NCBI GenBank assembly: GCA_039931615.1 | Contig: JBDTRR010000027.1 | Span: forward strand, 1-64,000 | From: JAHFUI01 sp039931615 | GTDB taxonomy: Bacteria > Acidobacteriota > Vicinamibacteria > Vicinamibacterales > CAVVIG01 | DNA: 64,000 bases | Reading direction: 5' to 3' | Shown here: one piece after another, positions 11,223 through 19,715 of the stretch | Position numbering within the stretch: position 1 is the first letter of the stretch | Layout: the number at the start of each line of letters is the position of its first letter | Notes under the pieces: generated by a model | Told to the model about the DNA's origin: nothing | What the model saw: the letters and a program-made list of their open reading frames with translations, nothing else | The model's database searches: none | Program-made: the position numbers and the translations under genes

Positions 11223-11367
11223 GCTACCGCGCTTTGCCGGCGCCGCCGGCCGCCCGGATCGACGGTGTGGCCGGGTGATTCGGCCGGCTCAGGTGTCGAT
11301 GGGTCTTGTCACGGCCAAAGTCGCCCGCCGTACCGCTGGACGAGCGCGGTCTCATACACTATGAGCG

Positions 11368-12915
11368 ATGCCGATTGCAGGACTTGCCTTGCTGATTGCT
11401 CTCTTCGGGGACGCTGCCGCTGCGCCGCCCGCGGCCATGCTCCAGCCGGCTCGCGATGGCGGCTGCGCGGAATGGCGCGCCTGCCGTGAACTGGCGCTCG
11501 CCGCCGCCGAGCGGAGCGACTACGCGACGTTTCACGATCTGGCGTGGCGGGCGATCCAGACTGGTCCGGCCAAGGATCCGGCTCTGATGTACATGCTGGC
11601 GCGCGCCCAGGCGTTGAGCGGCCGTCCGCATGACGCCCTGGTCATGCTGCAGCGCCTGGCGGACATGGGAGTGGCGTCCGACGCGGCGACAAACGACGAT
11701 TTCAACCGCGTCCGGGAGCTTCCAGGCTGGCCGGACGTCGAGGCTCGCATCGCGGGTGCCGCGACCGGCGCCGTATCGGCGCCGTCACCGCCCGTTCCCT
11801 CCGTCGTGCCCAGGGTCCGGACTCCGGCGGCCGCCGCTGCAAGTCCGCCTTCAGCTGCACCCCCCGCTCCGCTGCCAGCTCCACCCTCCGCTCCGCTGCC
11901 AGCTCCGCCTCCTGCCAGGTCACTCCGGCCGGCGCCCGCGGCCGGGGCTCCCTCGCCGCCGACCGCGCCGTCGCCGCCGCTGGCCGCCCCATCGCCGCCC
12001 GCGGCGTCCCCGTCCGCCGCCGTTGTCGCGACCCTGCCCGCGACGCCGGGCGTGCGCTTTTCGACCAGGCAGTTTGCCGTCAGCGGGCTGGCCTACGATG
12101 CCCCCTCACGCCGGTTCGTCCTGGGCGACCGGCTCGGCCGCAAGCTGATCGTCGTGGACGAGAGCTCGAGTCACGCGATCGACCTCGTCCGTGCCGACTC
12201 CGCCGGCTTTCTCGACATCGCGGCGGTCGAGATCGACGCCCGGCGCGGCGATCTGTGGGTGGCGAGCAGCGCCCCGGCGGACGGCGCCGGAACGCTGCAC
12301 CGTCTGCAGCTGGTGTCCGGCCGGCCGCTGCGCGCCTTCAGCGTCGGCGGCGACCTCGGCCCGGTGACGCTCGTCGATCTCGCGGTTGAACCGGGAGGCG
12401 CGATTCTCGTCCTCGATTCGCGGACCCCGCAGCTGCTGGTGCTGCGAACCGGCGGGACCGCGCTCGAACGCGTCGCCCGGCTGGACGCGCCGGACGCGTC
12501 GAGCGTCGCTGTACGTGGCGACGAGGCGATGGCCTTCGTGGCACACCGCGACGGCGTGTCGCGAATCGACTTGCGCTCGCGGAGCGTCTCGCGCCTGACC
12601 GCTCCCGCCGGCGTCTCGCTCGGTGGTCTCGAGCGGATTCGCTGGCGCCGCAACGCTTTGATCGGCGTGCAGGTCGAGGCCGACGGATCGCGCCGGGTCA
12701 TCAGGTTCGACCTCAACGCGCGCGGCAGCGCGGTCACGCAGGCGGGCAGGCTCGAGATCCCGCCCCCGACCGCGGGGCAGACGTTCGTGACCGTCTCCGG
12801 GGACGAACTGTTGTATCTGAAAGCGGGTGTGAGTGACGCCGACGGAGGCGCGCCGGCCACGCCGGCGGATGCGTCGGACTCGGATTTCGTCGCCTATCGC
12901 GCCCAGCTACCCTGA
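11368..12915 (+). CDS. Secreted TPR/beta-propeller-like protein with Pro-rich linker
   Basis: 515 residues. An N-terminal hydrophobic segment (PIAGLALLIALFGDAAAA) is a likely signal peptide. A TPR-like helical segment follows at about 30-125 (YMLARAQALSGRPHDALVMLQRLADMGV). A Pro/Ala-rich linker of about 90 residues contains an almost exact internal duplication, LPAPPSAPLPAPP. The C-terminal 300 residues have repeated beta strands of the SMP-30/NHL propeller type (GLAYDAPSRRFVLGDRLGRKLIVVD; LVDLAVEPGGAILVLD). Enzymatic function cannot be assigned; it may be a periplasmic sensor or scaffold. It converges with the DNA ligase gene, 8 bp away. Confidence 0.8.
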   Translation: MPIAGLALLIALFGDAAAAPPAAMLQPARDGGCAEWRACRELALAAAERSDYATFHDLAWRAIQTGPAKDPALMYMLARAQALSGRPHDALVMLQRLADMGVASDAATNDDFNRVRELPGWPDVEARIAGAATGAVSAPSPPVPSVVPRVRTPAAAAASPPSAAPPAPLPAPPSAPLPAPPPARSLRPAPAAGAPSPPTAPSPPLAAPSPPAASPSAAVVATLPATPGVRFSTRQFAVSGLAYDAPSRRFVLGDRLGRKLIVVDESSSHAIDLVRADSAGFLDIAAVEIDARRGDLWVASSAPADGAGTLHRLQLVSGRPLRAFSVGGDLGPVTLVDLAVEPGGAILVLDSRTPQLLVLRTGGTALERVARLDAPDASSVAVRGDEAMAFVAHRDGVSRIDLRSRSVSRLTAPAGVSLGGLERIRWRRNALIGVQVEADGSRRVIRFDLNARGSAVTQAGRLEIPPPTAGQTFVTVSGDELLYLKAGVSDADGGAPATPADASDSDFVAYRAQLP

Positions 12916-12923
12916 TCGCGCAG

Positions 12924-13892
12924 TCACTCGCGCCGGACCTGCCGCGCCGCCTTGTCTTCGCGCAGGCTGATGAATCGGGTGTGACGCAGGTGGTTTTCCC
13001 CGGTCCATTCCAGGAACTCGACCTGCGCGACCAGCACCGGTTTCAGCCACCGGCACTCCTTCATCTTCGCCGCGGTCAGACCCGCGCCCCAGTGCCCGCT
13101 TCTGGGCTCAGGCAGATTCGCGAACGGGCACTGTTCCACCGCCAGCCCGCGAAACTTCTTGAACAGCTGTTCGCGCACCGCCGGCGTAAACCCGTTGCGG
13201 GTGCGGGCGACGTAGATCAGCCGTCCGCCGTCGTCGTAGTAACCGAACACCAGCGCGTCGAAGGTCCGGGTCCCGACCGTATATCCGCCGATGACGAATT
13301 CCTGGCCCTGGTTGACACGCATCTTGGTCCAGGCGCCAGTGCGCAGGCCCGGTTCGTAGCGGCTGTCCCGGCGCTTCGCGACCAGTCCCTCCAGGCCCTG
13401 CGCCTTGACCGACTCGATCAGCACCGGCAGCGGGGCGTCGAGCGGCGCTGCGTACCGGACCGGCTCGGTCAGCCTGGGCAGGACCTTCCTCTCGAGCAGT
13501 GCGCGCCGCTTTTCCCACGGCTGGCCCATCACATCGCGACCGGCCAGAATCAGGACGTCGAAGATGAAGTAGAGAACCGGTCCCGGCGATGACCCGTAAT
13601 TCTGCAGCGCGTTGAAGGACGGCCGTCCCTCGTGATCGAGCGCGACGATTTCGCCGTCGACGACGGTATCGTCGGGCAGCTTCGCCAGTGCCGTGACGAC
13701 GGCCGGATAGCGGGCGCTGAAGTTCTTGTCGTTGCGGGACCGCAGGTGGATTGTGCCAGCCAGCCGGAAGGCGATGGCTCGAAAGCCGTCCAACTTGATC
13801 TGATACTCCCAGCGGTTTGGATCATCTGGCAGCGCCTCCTGGCGCAGCAGCAGCATCGGCTCGATGAACCGGGCTTTCACGCGGTCAGCCAT
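12924..13892 (-). CDS. ATP-dependent DNA ligase, LigD-type ligase domain only
   Basis: A 322-residue protein with the full nucleotidyltransferase plus OB-fold ligase core. Motif I is KLDGFR (adenylated Lys), motif III DGEIVAL, motif IV EGLVAKR, motif V WTKMR, and the OB-fold has the LigD-typical GGYTVGTRTFDALVFGYYD and WLKPVLVAQVEFLEWT. The polymerase and phosphoesterase domains of full LigD are absent, and no Ku gene is near. It seals nicks using ATP, probably in end-joining or base-excision repair. It diverges from the transglutaminase gene across 80 bp that must hold both promoters. Confidence 0.93.
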   Translation of the reverse strand: MADRVKARFIEPMLLLRQEALPDDPNRWEYQIKLDGFRAIAFRLAGTIHLRSRNDKNFSARYPAVVTALAKLPDDTVVDGEIVALDHEGRPSFNALQNYGSSPGPVLYFIFDVLILAGRDVMGQPWEKRRALLERKVLPRLTEPVRYAAPLDAPLPVLIESVKAQGLEGLVAKRRDSRYEPGLRTGAWTKMRVNQGQEFVIGGYTVGTRTFDALVFGYYDDGGRLIYVARTRNGFTPAVREQLFKKFRGLAVEQCPFANLPEPRSGHWGAGLTAAKMKECRWLKPVLVAQVEFLEWTGENHLRHTRFISLREDKAARQVRRE

Positions 13893-13972
13893 CAGTCCAG
13901 TCCGGCTCCCTGGAAGCGTGATACGTTCGAAAGAACCCTGATTACACGAAGGTTGAGAATGAGAAGACAGGA

Positions 13973-14815
13973 ATGTCCGTTGGCTTGCTTCATGAATATA
14001 CGCCAGCCGTGAAAATTCAACTTGGCTACGACATCAGCTTTGCCATCGGTCAGGCGGTTCCGATCGTGGCGATCCTCTCCGTCCACCCATCGCGGCGCGG
14101 CGACCTGCAGTATGCCGACCGTGTCGTGGTGGAGCCCTCCGTGCCGACCGAGGATTATCTGGACACCTTCGGAAATATCTGCACGCGCTTCTACGCCCCA
14201 CCCGGGACACTGCGCCTTACCAACGCCACGGTCATCGACGACTCGGGGCTGCCCGATGCGCTGAATTTCAGTGCGCGGGAAGTTCCGGTCGAACAGCTCC
14301 CGCCCGAGACGCTTCGCTTCCTGATGGCCAGCCGCTTCTGCGAGGTCGATCTGCTGACGGCCGAAGCGGCGTATCTGTTCGGAAACTCACCGCGAGGGTG
14401 GGAACGCGTCCAGGCGGTGTGCGATTGGGTGAACGCGCATGTGACGTTCAGCTACCCTCACGCGCGCCCGACGCGGACGGCACTCGATGTCTACAAAGAA
14501 CGAATCGGGGTCTGCCGCGATTTCCAGCATCTCGCCATCACGTTCTGCCGCGCCCTGAACATTCCGGCCCGCTATGCGACCGGTTATCTTGGCGACATCG
14601 GCGTCCCATTGGTACCGTCGCCAATGGATTTCAGCGCCTGGTTCGAAGTGTATCTGGATGGCCGCTGGTGGACGTTCGACGCGCGGCACAACGTCCCGCG
14701 CATCGGCCGCGTCCTGATCGCCACTGGCCTGGATGCGACCGACGTCGCGATCACCACCTCGTTCGGAGGCGCCACACTGTTGAACTTCGAGGTCGTCACC
14801 TACGAGCTCACCTGA
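13973..14815 (+). CDS. Transglutaminase-like superfamily protein
   Basis: 280 residues; the core family sequence starts at the in-frame GTG at 14009 (VKIQLGYDISF), so that is an alternative start. The transglutaminase-like core contains the nucleophile GVCRDFQH. The expected His position reads FSAWFEVYLDGRWWTFDARHN, with Ser before AW instead of the usual His, while the Asp-containing strand TFDARHN is kept. Family members are cysteine peptidases or amidases acting on proteins or peptides. No signal peptide is seen, so it is probably cytoplasmic. It is monocistronic between divergent and convergent neighbours. Confidence 0.85.
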   Translation: MSVGLLHEYTPAVKIQLGYDISFAIGQAVPIVAILSVHPSRRGDLQYADRVVVEPSVPTEDYLDTFGNICTRFYAPPGTLRLTNATVIDDSGLPDALNFSAREVPVEQLPPETLRFLMASRFCEVDLLTAEAAYLFGNSPRGWERVQAVCDWVNAHVTFSYPHARPTRTALDVYKERIGVCRDFQHLAITFCRALNIPARYATGYLGDIGVPLVPSPMDFSAWFEVYLDGRWWTFDARHNVPRIGRVLIATGLDATDVAITTSFGGATLLNFEVVTYELT

Positions 14816-14893
14816 CCAGCGAGGCTCAGCCTCAGACTGCCGAGACACGCGAGTGGGTGTTGGCTCCGCCCCGCTGGTGACAGCGTTGTTTTT

Positions 14894-14912
14894 GCCCCGC
14901 CTCCGGCGGGGC
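14894..14912. terminator. GC hairpin between convergent genes
   Basis: GCCCCGCCTCCGGCGGGGC forms an 8-bp stem with a short loop. It overlaps the esterase stop codon and lies about 80 bp after the transglutaminase stop. Five T residues precede it on the plus strand but none follow, so it is not a textbook intrinsic terminator for either gene. It could still shield 3' ends. Confidence 0.45.
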
Positions 14913-15643
14913 TACTTGCTGCAGCCTTTTCTGGTTTCCTCGAAGCCCTCGAACAGGCGTCCGGCATTCGCGCCGGCGAGCGTCTCCAGCCGGTGCGGCT
15001 GTCCCTTTTCCACGGTATACCGGGCCACCGTTCCCCGGCCGCGGAGATACTCGGCTTCCTGTTTCATCTCGTCGTGCCATCGGTATTCGTCGAATTCGCC
15101 GACATACATGAACACGCACATCTTTGAAATGGCCTGGAGCCTGGCCGGGCTCGGCTCCCACATGTAGCCGGGGAAGGCGGTGACCGATCGGAAGTACTGG
15201 GGGTTGGCCGCCGCCACGTGAAACGAAGCGATGCCGCCGTTGGACGGCCCGGCGATGTGGAACCTGTTGTCCTCGATCTTGTAGTCCGCCAGAATCATCT
15301 TGAGGAATTCCGGAAAGATCCGCGCCCCCGCCTCGAAGAACAGCTGGCCGTCCGGCGCCGCGGGCGCGACGACCAGGTAGCCGCGCCGCTCGGCTTCGGC
15401 GCGGAAGTTACGGCCCAGAATCCCGTCGACCGTATTCATCGTCTGCGGGCCGCCGCCCAGCGCCAGGATGGCAGGATAGGCTTTAGCCGGATCGTAGCCG
15501 TCCGGCAGCACCACCTTGTAATGGACCGTCGTGCTGCCGACCTTCTTGGTCTTCTCGAACTGCTCGGCGCCGAGCGGCTGCGCCGCCGACAAGACGATGG
15601 CCGCCGCCGCCGCACACGTCCAGCCGGCGCTCGATCGCTTCAT
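14912..15643 (-). CDS. Secreted alpha/beta-hydrolase (esterase/PHB-depolymerase-like)
   Basis: The start is set at the ATG at 15643, because AAAGGAGA precedes it and a typical signal peptide follows (MKRSSAGWTCAAAAAIVLSAAQPLGA); a longer frame upstream lacks these. The mature protein of about 220 residues has a hydrolase fold with LPDGYDPAKAYPAILALGG, VAPAAPDG, nucleophile elbow GPSNGG and a late His (GQPHRLE). It probably hydrolyses esters outside the cytoplasm; the substrate is unknown. A GC-rich hairpin (14894-14912) overlaps its stop codon and separates it from the convergent transglutaminase gene. Confidence 0.85.
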   Translation of the reverse strand: MKRSSAGWTCAAAAAIVLSAAQPLGAEQFEKTKKVGSTTVHYKVVLPDGYDPAKAYPAILALGGGPQTMNTVDGILGRNFRAEAERRGYLVVAPAAPDGQLFFEAGARIFPEFLKMILADYKIEDNRFHIAGPSNGGIASFHVAAANPQYFRSVTAFPGYMWEPSPARLQAISKMCVFMYVGEFDEYRWHDEMKQEAEYLRGRGTVARYTVEKGQPHRLETLAGANAGRLFEGFEETRKGCSK

Positions 15644-15832
15644 GGAGTCTCCTTTGCCGGCCCAGATATTACCCCGCACCGGCCGGGTTTGCTTCACAAG
15701 TTCACTCGCCGGGGCGTGACGCACCGCCGAACTGGCGGCCTGCGGCGTCATTCTTGCTATGAGTTTCGAACGGGATCGACGCCTTGCAAGTGAGAGTCAA
15801 TCGGATCGCAGCGGCCAGGCGGAGAAACGACG

Positions 15833-16201
15833 ATGTCAACACAGGGTGGCGGCAGCCAGATTCTCATCGTCGAGGATGACGACGCAAACCGCGAGTTCCT
15901 GCGGGCTCTGCTGGAGAGCGAGGGGTTCGTCGTCGCCACCGCACGTGACGGACGCGAGGCGCTCGAGTGGCTGCAGGGTCATGCCCGCCCCAATCTCGTG
16001 CTGCTGGATCTCGAGATGCCCAGGATGAACGGCTGGGAGTTCCTGCAAGCGGCAGACAGCGCGTCTATTCTGACGGGAATCCGGGTCGTCATGCTCACCG
16101 GACGCGCGCAGCATGTCCGGGTGCTCGACTGGCTGTCGAAGCCGGCGGAACCCGACGTGCTGGTCGAGAAGCTCCGGCGCCATATGCAGATTGAGCACTG
16201 A
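15833..16201 (+). CDS. Single-domain response regulator (CheY-like)
   Basis: A 122-residue stand-alone receiver. The acidic cluster EDDD (14-17), phospho-acceptor Asp59 (LLDLEMP), the Thr of MLTG and the Lys of SKPAEP are all present, so it should be phosphorylatable. There is no output domain. The nearest histidine kinase in the window is at 22814, with otsB and other genes between, so partnership is not shown. It diverges from the esterase gene; the 190-bp gap must hold both promoters. Confidence 0.93.
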   Translation: MSTQGGGSQILIVEDDDANREFLRALLESEGFVVATARDGREALEWLQGHARPNLVLLDLEMPRMNGWEFLQAADSASILTGIRVVMLTGRAQHVRVLDWLSKPAEPDVLVEKLRRHMQIEH

Positions 16202-16440
16202 AGAGGCAGCGGCGGCAATCCGCTCCACGTTCTGATAAGCTGCGGGTTGCCATAAAGAGGTCGCCGCCGACCGTCCCACTGCGACCGTCCCCTGCTGACC
16301 ATCGCAGTGCCCGCCGACCCAGCCATTCCGATGTCACGTGCGTAGTGTCGAGCTCGGCGCAACCATGACAGGTCCGCCGGCCTGCGTTCCGCTGAAATGC
16401 GCTAACGTACTCATGAAGAGGCGTTGCCTCGAATCCTCTC

Positions 16441-17187
16441 ATGCGACACATCATGGCGAAATCCCACATTTCCGCGCTGGCCGATTTTGCATCCTCGAAC
16501 GTCCTGCTGGCGTTCGACGTCGACGGCACGCTCGCGTCGATCGTCCCGGATCCGCCGGCGGCCCGGAGGCGCCCGGCCACCCGGCGGCTGCTCGCAGCGG
16601 TCGCGTCGCGCTATCCCTGCGTCTTGATCTCGGGGCGGGCGCGGCACGATCTCGTGCGCCGGGTCGGCAGCGTGCCGGTCCTTCATCTCTCCGGCAATCA
16701 CGGTCTCGAGCCGTGGGCGCAGCATCCGCGCTATTCGGCTCAGGTGAAGCGGTGGGGGCGGGCCATCGAGCAGGGACTGGCGTCCTACTCCGGCGTGGTG
16801 ATCGAGGACAAGACGTACTCGGTGACGATTCACTGTCGCCACGCCAAGCCGCGCCGGCAGGCGCTGGCCGCCATCGCCCGCGCTGTCCGCAGCCTGCGCG
16901 GCGCGCGGTCGATCGGCGGCACGCACGCGATCAGCCTCGTCCCCCGCGGCGCACCGACCAAGGGCGCGGCGCTGGAGCGCGCCCGACGGCTCCTGGAATG
17001 CGATACGGCAATTTATGTCGGCGATGACGAGGGTGAGGACGCCTTCACGGCCGGCCGTGCCGATCGGCTGCTGTCGATCCGTGTCGGGATGTTCCGCGAT
17101 TCGGGCGCCAGATACCGGCTCAGGAATCAGGGTGAGATCGACGGCCTGCTGACGGCGCTGCTGGCCTGTCGCACCCGTCCGCAGTGA
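16441..17187 (+). CDS. otsB: Trehalose-6-phosphate phosphatase
   Basis: A 248-residue HAD-superfamily phosphatase. Motif I FDVDGTL carries the nucleophilic Asp, ISGR is motif II, a conserved Lys lies in GAPTKGAAL, and GDDEGEDAF is the metal-binding motif IV. LSGNHGLE is characteristic of trehalose-phosphatases. It dephosphorylates trehalose 6-phosphate to trehalose. It is the first gene of a four-gene run ending in a protein with the matching synthase domain, which strengthens the assignment. Start: ATG at 16441, or the ATG twelve bases later (MAKSHISAL). Confidence 0.94.
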   Translation: MRHIMAKSHISALADFASSNVLLAFDVDGTLASIVPDPPAARRRPATRRLLAAVASRYPCVLISGRARHDLVRRVGSVPVLHLSGNHGLEPWAQHPRYSAQVKRWGRAIEQGLASYSGVVIEDKTYSVTIHCRHAKPRRQALAAIARAVRSLRGARSIGGTHAISLVPRGAPTKGAALERARRLLECDTAIYVGDDEGEDAFTAGRADRLLSIRVGMFRDSGARYRLRNQGEIDGLLTALLACRTRPQ

Positions 17188-17223
17188 GTTGAACGATGAC
17201 GGCCAATCCCCGCGGTTCCAGGC

Positions 17224-18543
17224 ATGCCGCGTAGCCGGCCAACCGTCGCGCGCGACACGCGCCTGCTGCTCGCGATCGTCGCGATCTCGGTCGCGCTGCT
17301 GTGGGTGCTGGCGCGCATCCGGTTTCCCGATCGCGGCGAGACGCCGAATCCGGTGCAGCCGGTGCTCGCGCAACTGGCCCCACCATCAGCCTTCGACGAC
17401 ATGTCGGCGACGGTGGCCCAGGTCGAATCGCGCGTCCAGTCGTCGATCATGGCGGTCGATCTCCGGCGCGCCCCGGCCGGGCGCGGTGCCGCCGCCACGC
17501 ACGGCCGGGTGCTCGCGCTCCGGTTCCGCGATGATCTGTCGGTCGCGCTGATCGGCGCCGACAGCGATGCGGAGGCGGCCGATTCGACGCTGATCGAGGC
17601 GCTCGAAGTGGCGCGCGACCGGGCCTCACACCTGGTCGTGATCCGCGCTCCGGGCTCGGTCGCGCCGGCGCTGTCGACCTGGTCGCCGCGCCGGCCGCAG
17701 CGCCCGCGCTTCCTGATCGCCGCCGCCGCCTCGGCGCGCGGCGTCAATTTCCGCCCGGTGTTCGTCGGATCGCTCGGCGAGCTGGTCAGTCCGATCTGGT
17801 CCGGTTCCATCTGGTCGCTGCCGGCGACGGCCGGACTCGCCGCCGGCACGCTGGTCTTCACCGCCGACGGCGCCTGGGCCGGTTTGACCGTCGCACACGA
17901 CGGCCAGGTCGCCCTGGTGTCCGCCGACACGGTGATCGACAGGGCCGGACGGCTGGCGCGGTTGGGGCAGACGCGCCCGGGCCGGCTCGGCATCGACGTG
18001 CAGCCGCTTTCACCCGCGCTTGCCGCCGGCACCGGGGCCGACGCCGGTGTGGTGGTGACGTGGGTCGACCCGCAGGGACCTGCGGCCGGTCAGCTGGCGG
18101 CCACCGACGTCGTCGATCAGATTGACGGCAGCGTCGTCACGTCGCTCGAGCATTGGCGCGCCCGCGTCGCCCGCCTGACGGAGGGAGAAGCGGTGCTGCT
18201 CCGATCGCGCCGGGGCGACGAGGTGCGCGAGGCGCGCATCACGGCCGCCGCCCCCGCCGTGGCTGGGGCCGGAGCCGGGCCGATCGACAAACGGCCGCTC
18301 GGGCTCGGGCTGCGGACGATCCCCCGCCTCGGCGCCGCCATCATCCGGATCGATCGCGATTCTGCGGCGTGGGACGCCGGCCTCCAGCTCGGAGACGTGC
18401 TGACGGTCGTCGCCGGCTTCGAGGCGCCGACGTCGGCGCAGGCCCTGCGCGCGTTCACGGCCGCCTCACCTGGCCGGCCCGTGGTGATTGGATTCGCCCG
18501 GGCTGACGCCCATCATGTGCTGGCACTGGAACGCACGTGGTGA
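17224..18543 (+). CDS. Membrane-anchored degenerate HtrA-like protein with two PDZ domains
   Basis: 439 residues. One N-terminal transmembrane helix (LLLAIVAISVALLWVLA, about 14-30) anchors it facing the periplasm. Residues about 55-240 resemble a trypsin-like fold, but the catalytic Ser motif GNSGGP is replaced by GLAAGTLVF, and I see no catalytic His-Asp pair, so it is probably a pseudoprotease. Two PDZ domains follow: about 258-340 (RLGIDVQPLSPALAAGTGAD) and about 358-430 (GLGLRTIPRLGAAIIRID). Inferred role: sensing or scaffolding of periplasmic proteins. It lies 36 bp after otsB and overlaps the next antiporter-like gene by 7 bp. Confidence 0.75.
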   Translation: MPRSRPTVARDTRLLLAIVAISVALLWVLARIRFPDRGETPNPVQPVLAQLAPPSAFDDMSATVAQVESRVQSSIMAVDLRRAPAGRGAAATHGRVLALRFRDDLSVALIGADSDAEAADSTLIEALEVARDRASHLVVIRAPGSVAPALSTWSPRRPQRPRFLIAAAASARGVNFRPVFVGSLGELVSPIWSGSIWSLPATAGLAAGTLVFTADGAWAGLTVAHDGQVALVSADTVIDRAGRLARLGQTRPGRLGIDVQPLSPALAAGTGADAGVVVTWVDPQGPAAGQLAATDVVDQIDGSVVTSLEHWRARVARLTEGEAVLLRSRRGDEVREARITAAAPAVAGAGAGPIDKRPLGLGLRTIPRLGAAIIRIDRDSAAWDAGLQLGDVLTVVAGFEAPTSAQALRAFTAASPGRPVVIGFARADAHHVLALERTW

Positions 18544-19715
18544 GTCCGCCGCGGTCGGATCGCACCGTCAAGGACGGCGATCCGCTCGACGAGCGGATCG
18601 GTTCTGGCGGTTCTGCCGGCGCCGGCGTCCAGCGCCGCTGGGCATCCCGCCGTCTGGCGTTGGGGCTGTCGCCGACGCCGAGGCCGGGGCTGGTGCTGCT
18701 GCTGGTCGGGATGGCGATCGGACCGCAAGGGCTCGGCGTCCTGTCCCATGCGGCGATCACGGCTCTTGATCCGGCGGTGTCGGTGGCGCTGGCGGCTCTC
18801 GGCGCGATCGTCGGGCTGGACCTTCATGTCCGCCGCGCCGGCGACGTCCGCCTGTTCGGCGCGGCCAGTGTCGAGGCGGCTGCCACCATCCTCGTCGTCG
18901 CCGCCGGCGTGCTCATCGTTCACGCGCTGTCCCCGGGGCGGGAACCGACGCCGTGGCTGCTGGCGTTGATGATCGGCATCTGCGCGGCCCCTTCCTCCAC
19001 CGCCGCCGACGCGTCCGCCGCGTCATCACACGTGCTGGCCGCCCGGATTGGCGATCTCGACGATGTCCTGCCAATTGCCGTCGGCGTGATGGCGGTGGCG
19101 TGGACCCGTCCCGGCACGCCGCTGGCGGTCACCGCGCTGGTCACGCAGGGCGGTCTGATTGCGTTGGCCATCGCCCTGGCGACGGGACTGCTGATGATCC
19201 AGACGTCCTCCGAGAGTGAGCAGCGGGTGTTCGCGATCGGTGCGCTGCTGCTGCTCGGCGGCGCCGCCGCGCACCTGGCGCTGTCCGCCCTGTTCATGGG
19301 GCTGCTCGCCGGTGTGTTCTGGAACGTCACGGGAACGGCGGCGCGCGATCGGATCGCGCGCGACGTGCGCTACCTGCAGCATCCGCTGGTGGTCCTGCTG
19401 CTGGTCGTGGCCGGTTCGCAGCTCGACCTGTCGATGGAATGGTGGGGCCTGGTCGCTGCGTACATCGTGCTGCGAGTTATCGGCAAGCTAATCGGCGGCC
19501 GCCTGGCGGGATATGTGGCCGGCCGCGAGCTGCCTGGCGATGCGGCGTTCTCGCTGAGCGCGCCGGGCGTCGTCGGCATCGCCATCGCCCTCAACGTTCT
19601 GCAGGCTGGTGACGGCGCCGCGCCCGGTGCGACCGTCTTCGCGATCGTCATCGCCGGATCGCTCGGTTCGGATCTGCTGTCGCTGGCCGGGTTGGGGCGG
19701 AGCCGGCCGGCATGA
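18537..19715 (+). CDS. Cation/proton antiporter-like membrane protein
   Basis: 392 residues with about 10 or more hydrophobic segments from residue 48 onward (GLVLLLVGMAIGPQGLGVL; VSVALAALGAIVGLDLH; TILVVAAGVLIVHAL). The pattern resembles the CPA2/Kef sodium-proton exchanger fold. GPQGLGVL matches the early conserved GPxxLG element. The N-terminal 40 residues are hydrophilic and may include non-native sequence; internal starts are possible. It overlaps both neighbours (7 bp before, 4 bp after), so it is translationally coupled to a PDZ protein and to the antiporter-OtsA fusion. The transported ion cannot be stated. Confidence 0.8.
   Translation: MVSPPRSDRTVKDGDPLDERIGSGGSAGAGVQRRWASRRLALGLSPTPRPGLVLLLVGMAIGPQGLGVLSHAAITALDPAVSVALAALGAIVGLDLHVRRAGDVRLFGAASVEAAATILVVAAGVLIVHALSPGREPTPWLLALMIGICAAPSSTAADASAASSHVLAARIGDLDDVLPIAVGVMAVAWTRPGTPLAVTALVTQGGLIALAIALATGLLMIQTSSESEQRVFAIGALLLLGGAAAHLALSALFMGLLAGVFWNVTGTAARDRIARDVRYLQHPLVVLLLVVAGSQLDLSMEWWGLVAAYIVLRVIGKLIGGRLAGYVAGRELPGDAAFSLSAPGVVGIAIALNVLQAGDGAAPGATVFAIVIAGSLGSDLLSLAGLGRSRPA

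Noticed and set aside
14894..14912. Classical intrinsic terminator
   Set aside because: The stem is good but the T-run is on the wrong side for both convergent genes.
16202..16440. A small gene between the response regulator and otsB
   Set aside because: Short frames here have no ribosome site or plausible composition; the region is best read as the otsB operon promoter region, although no clear -35/-10 is visible.
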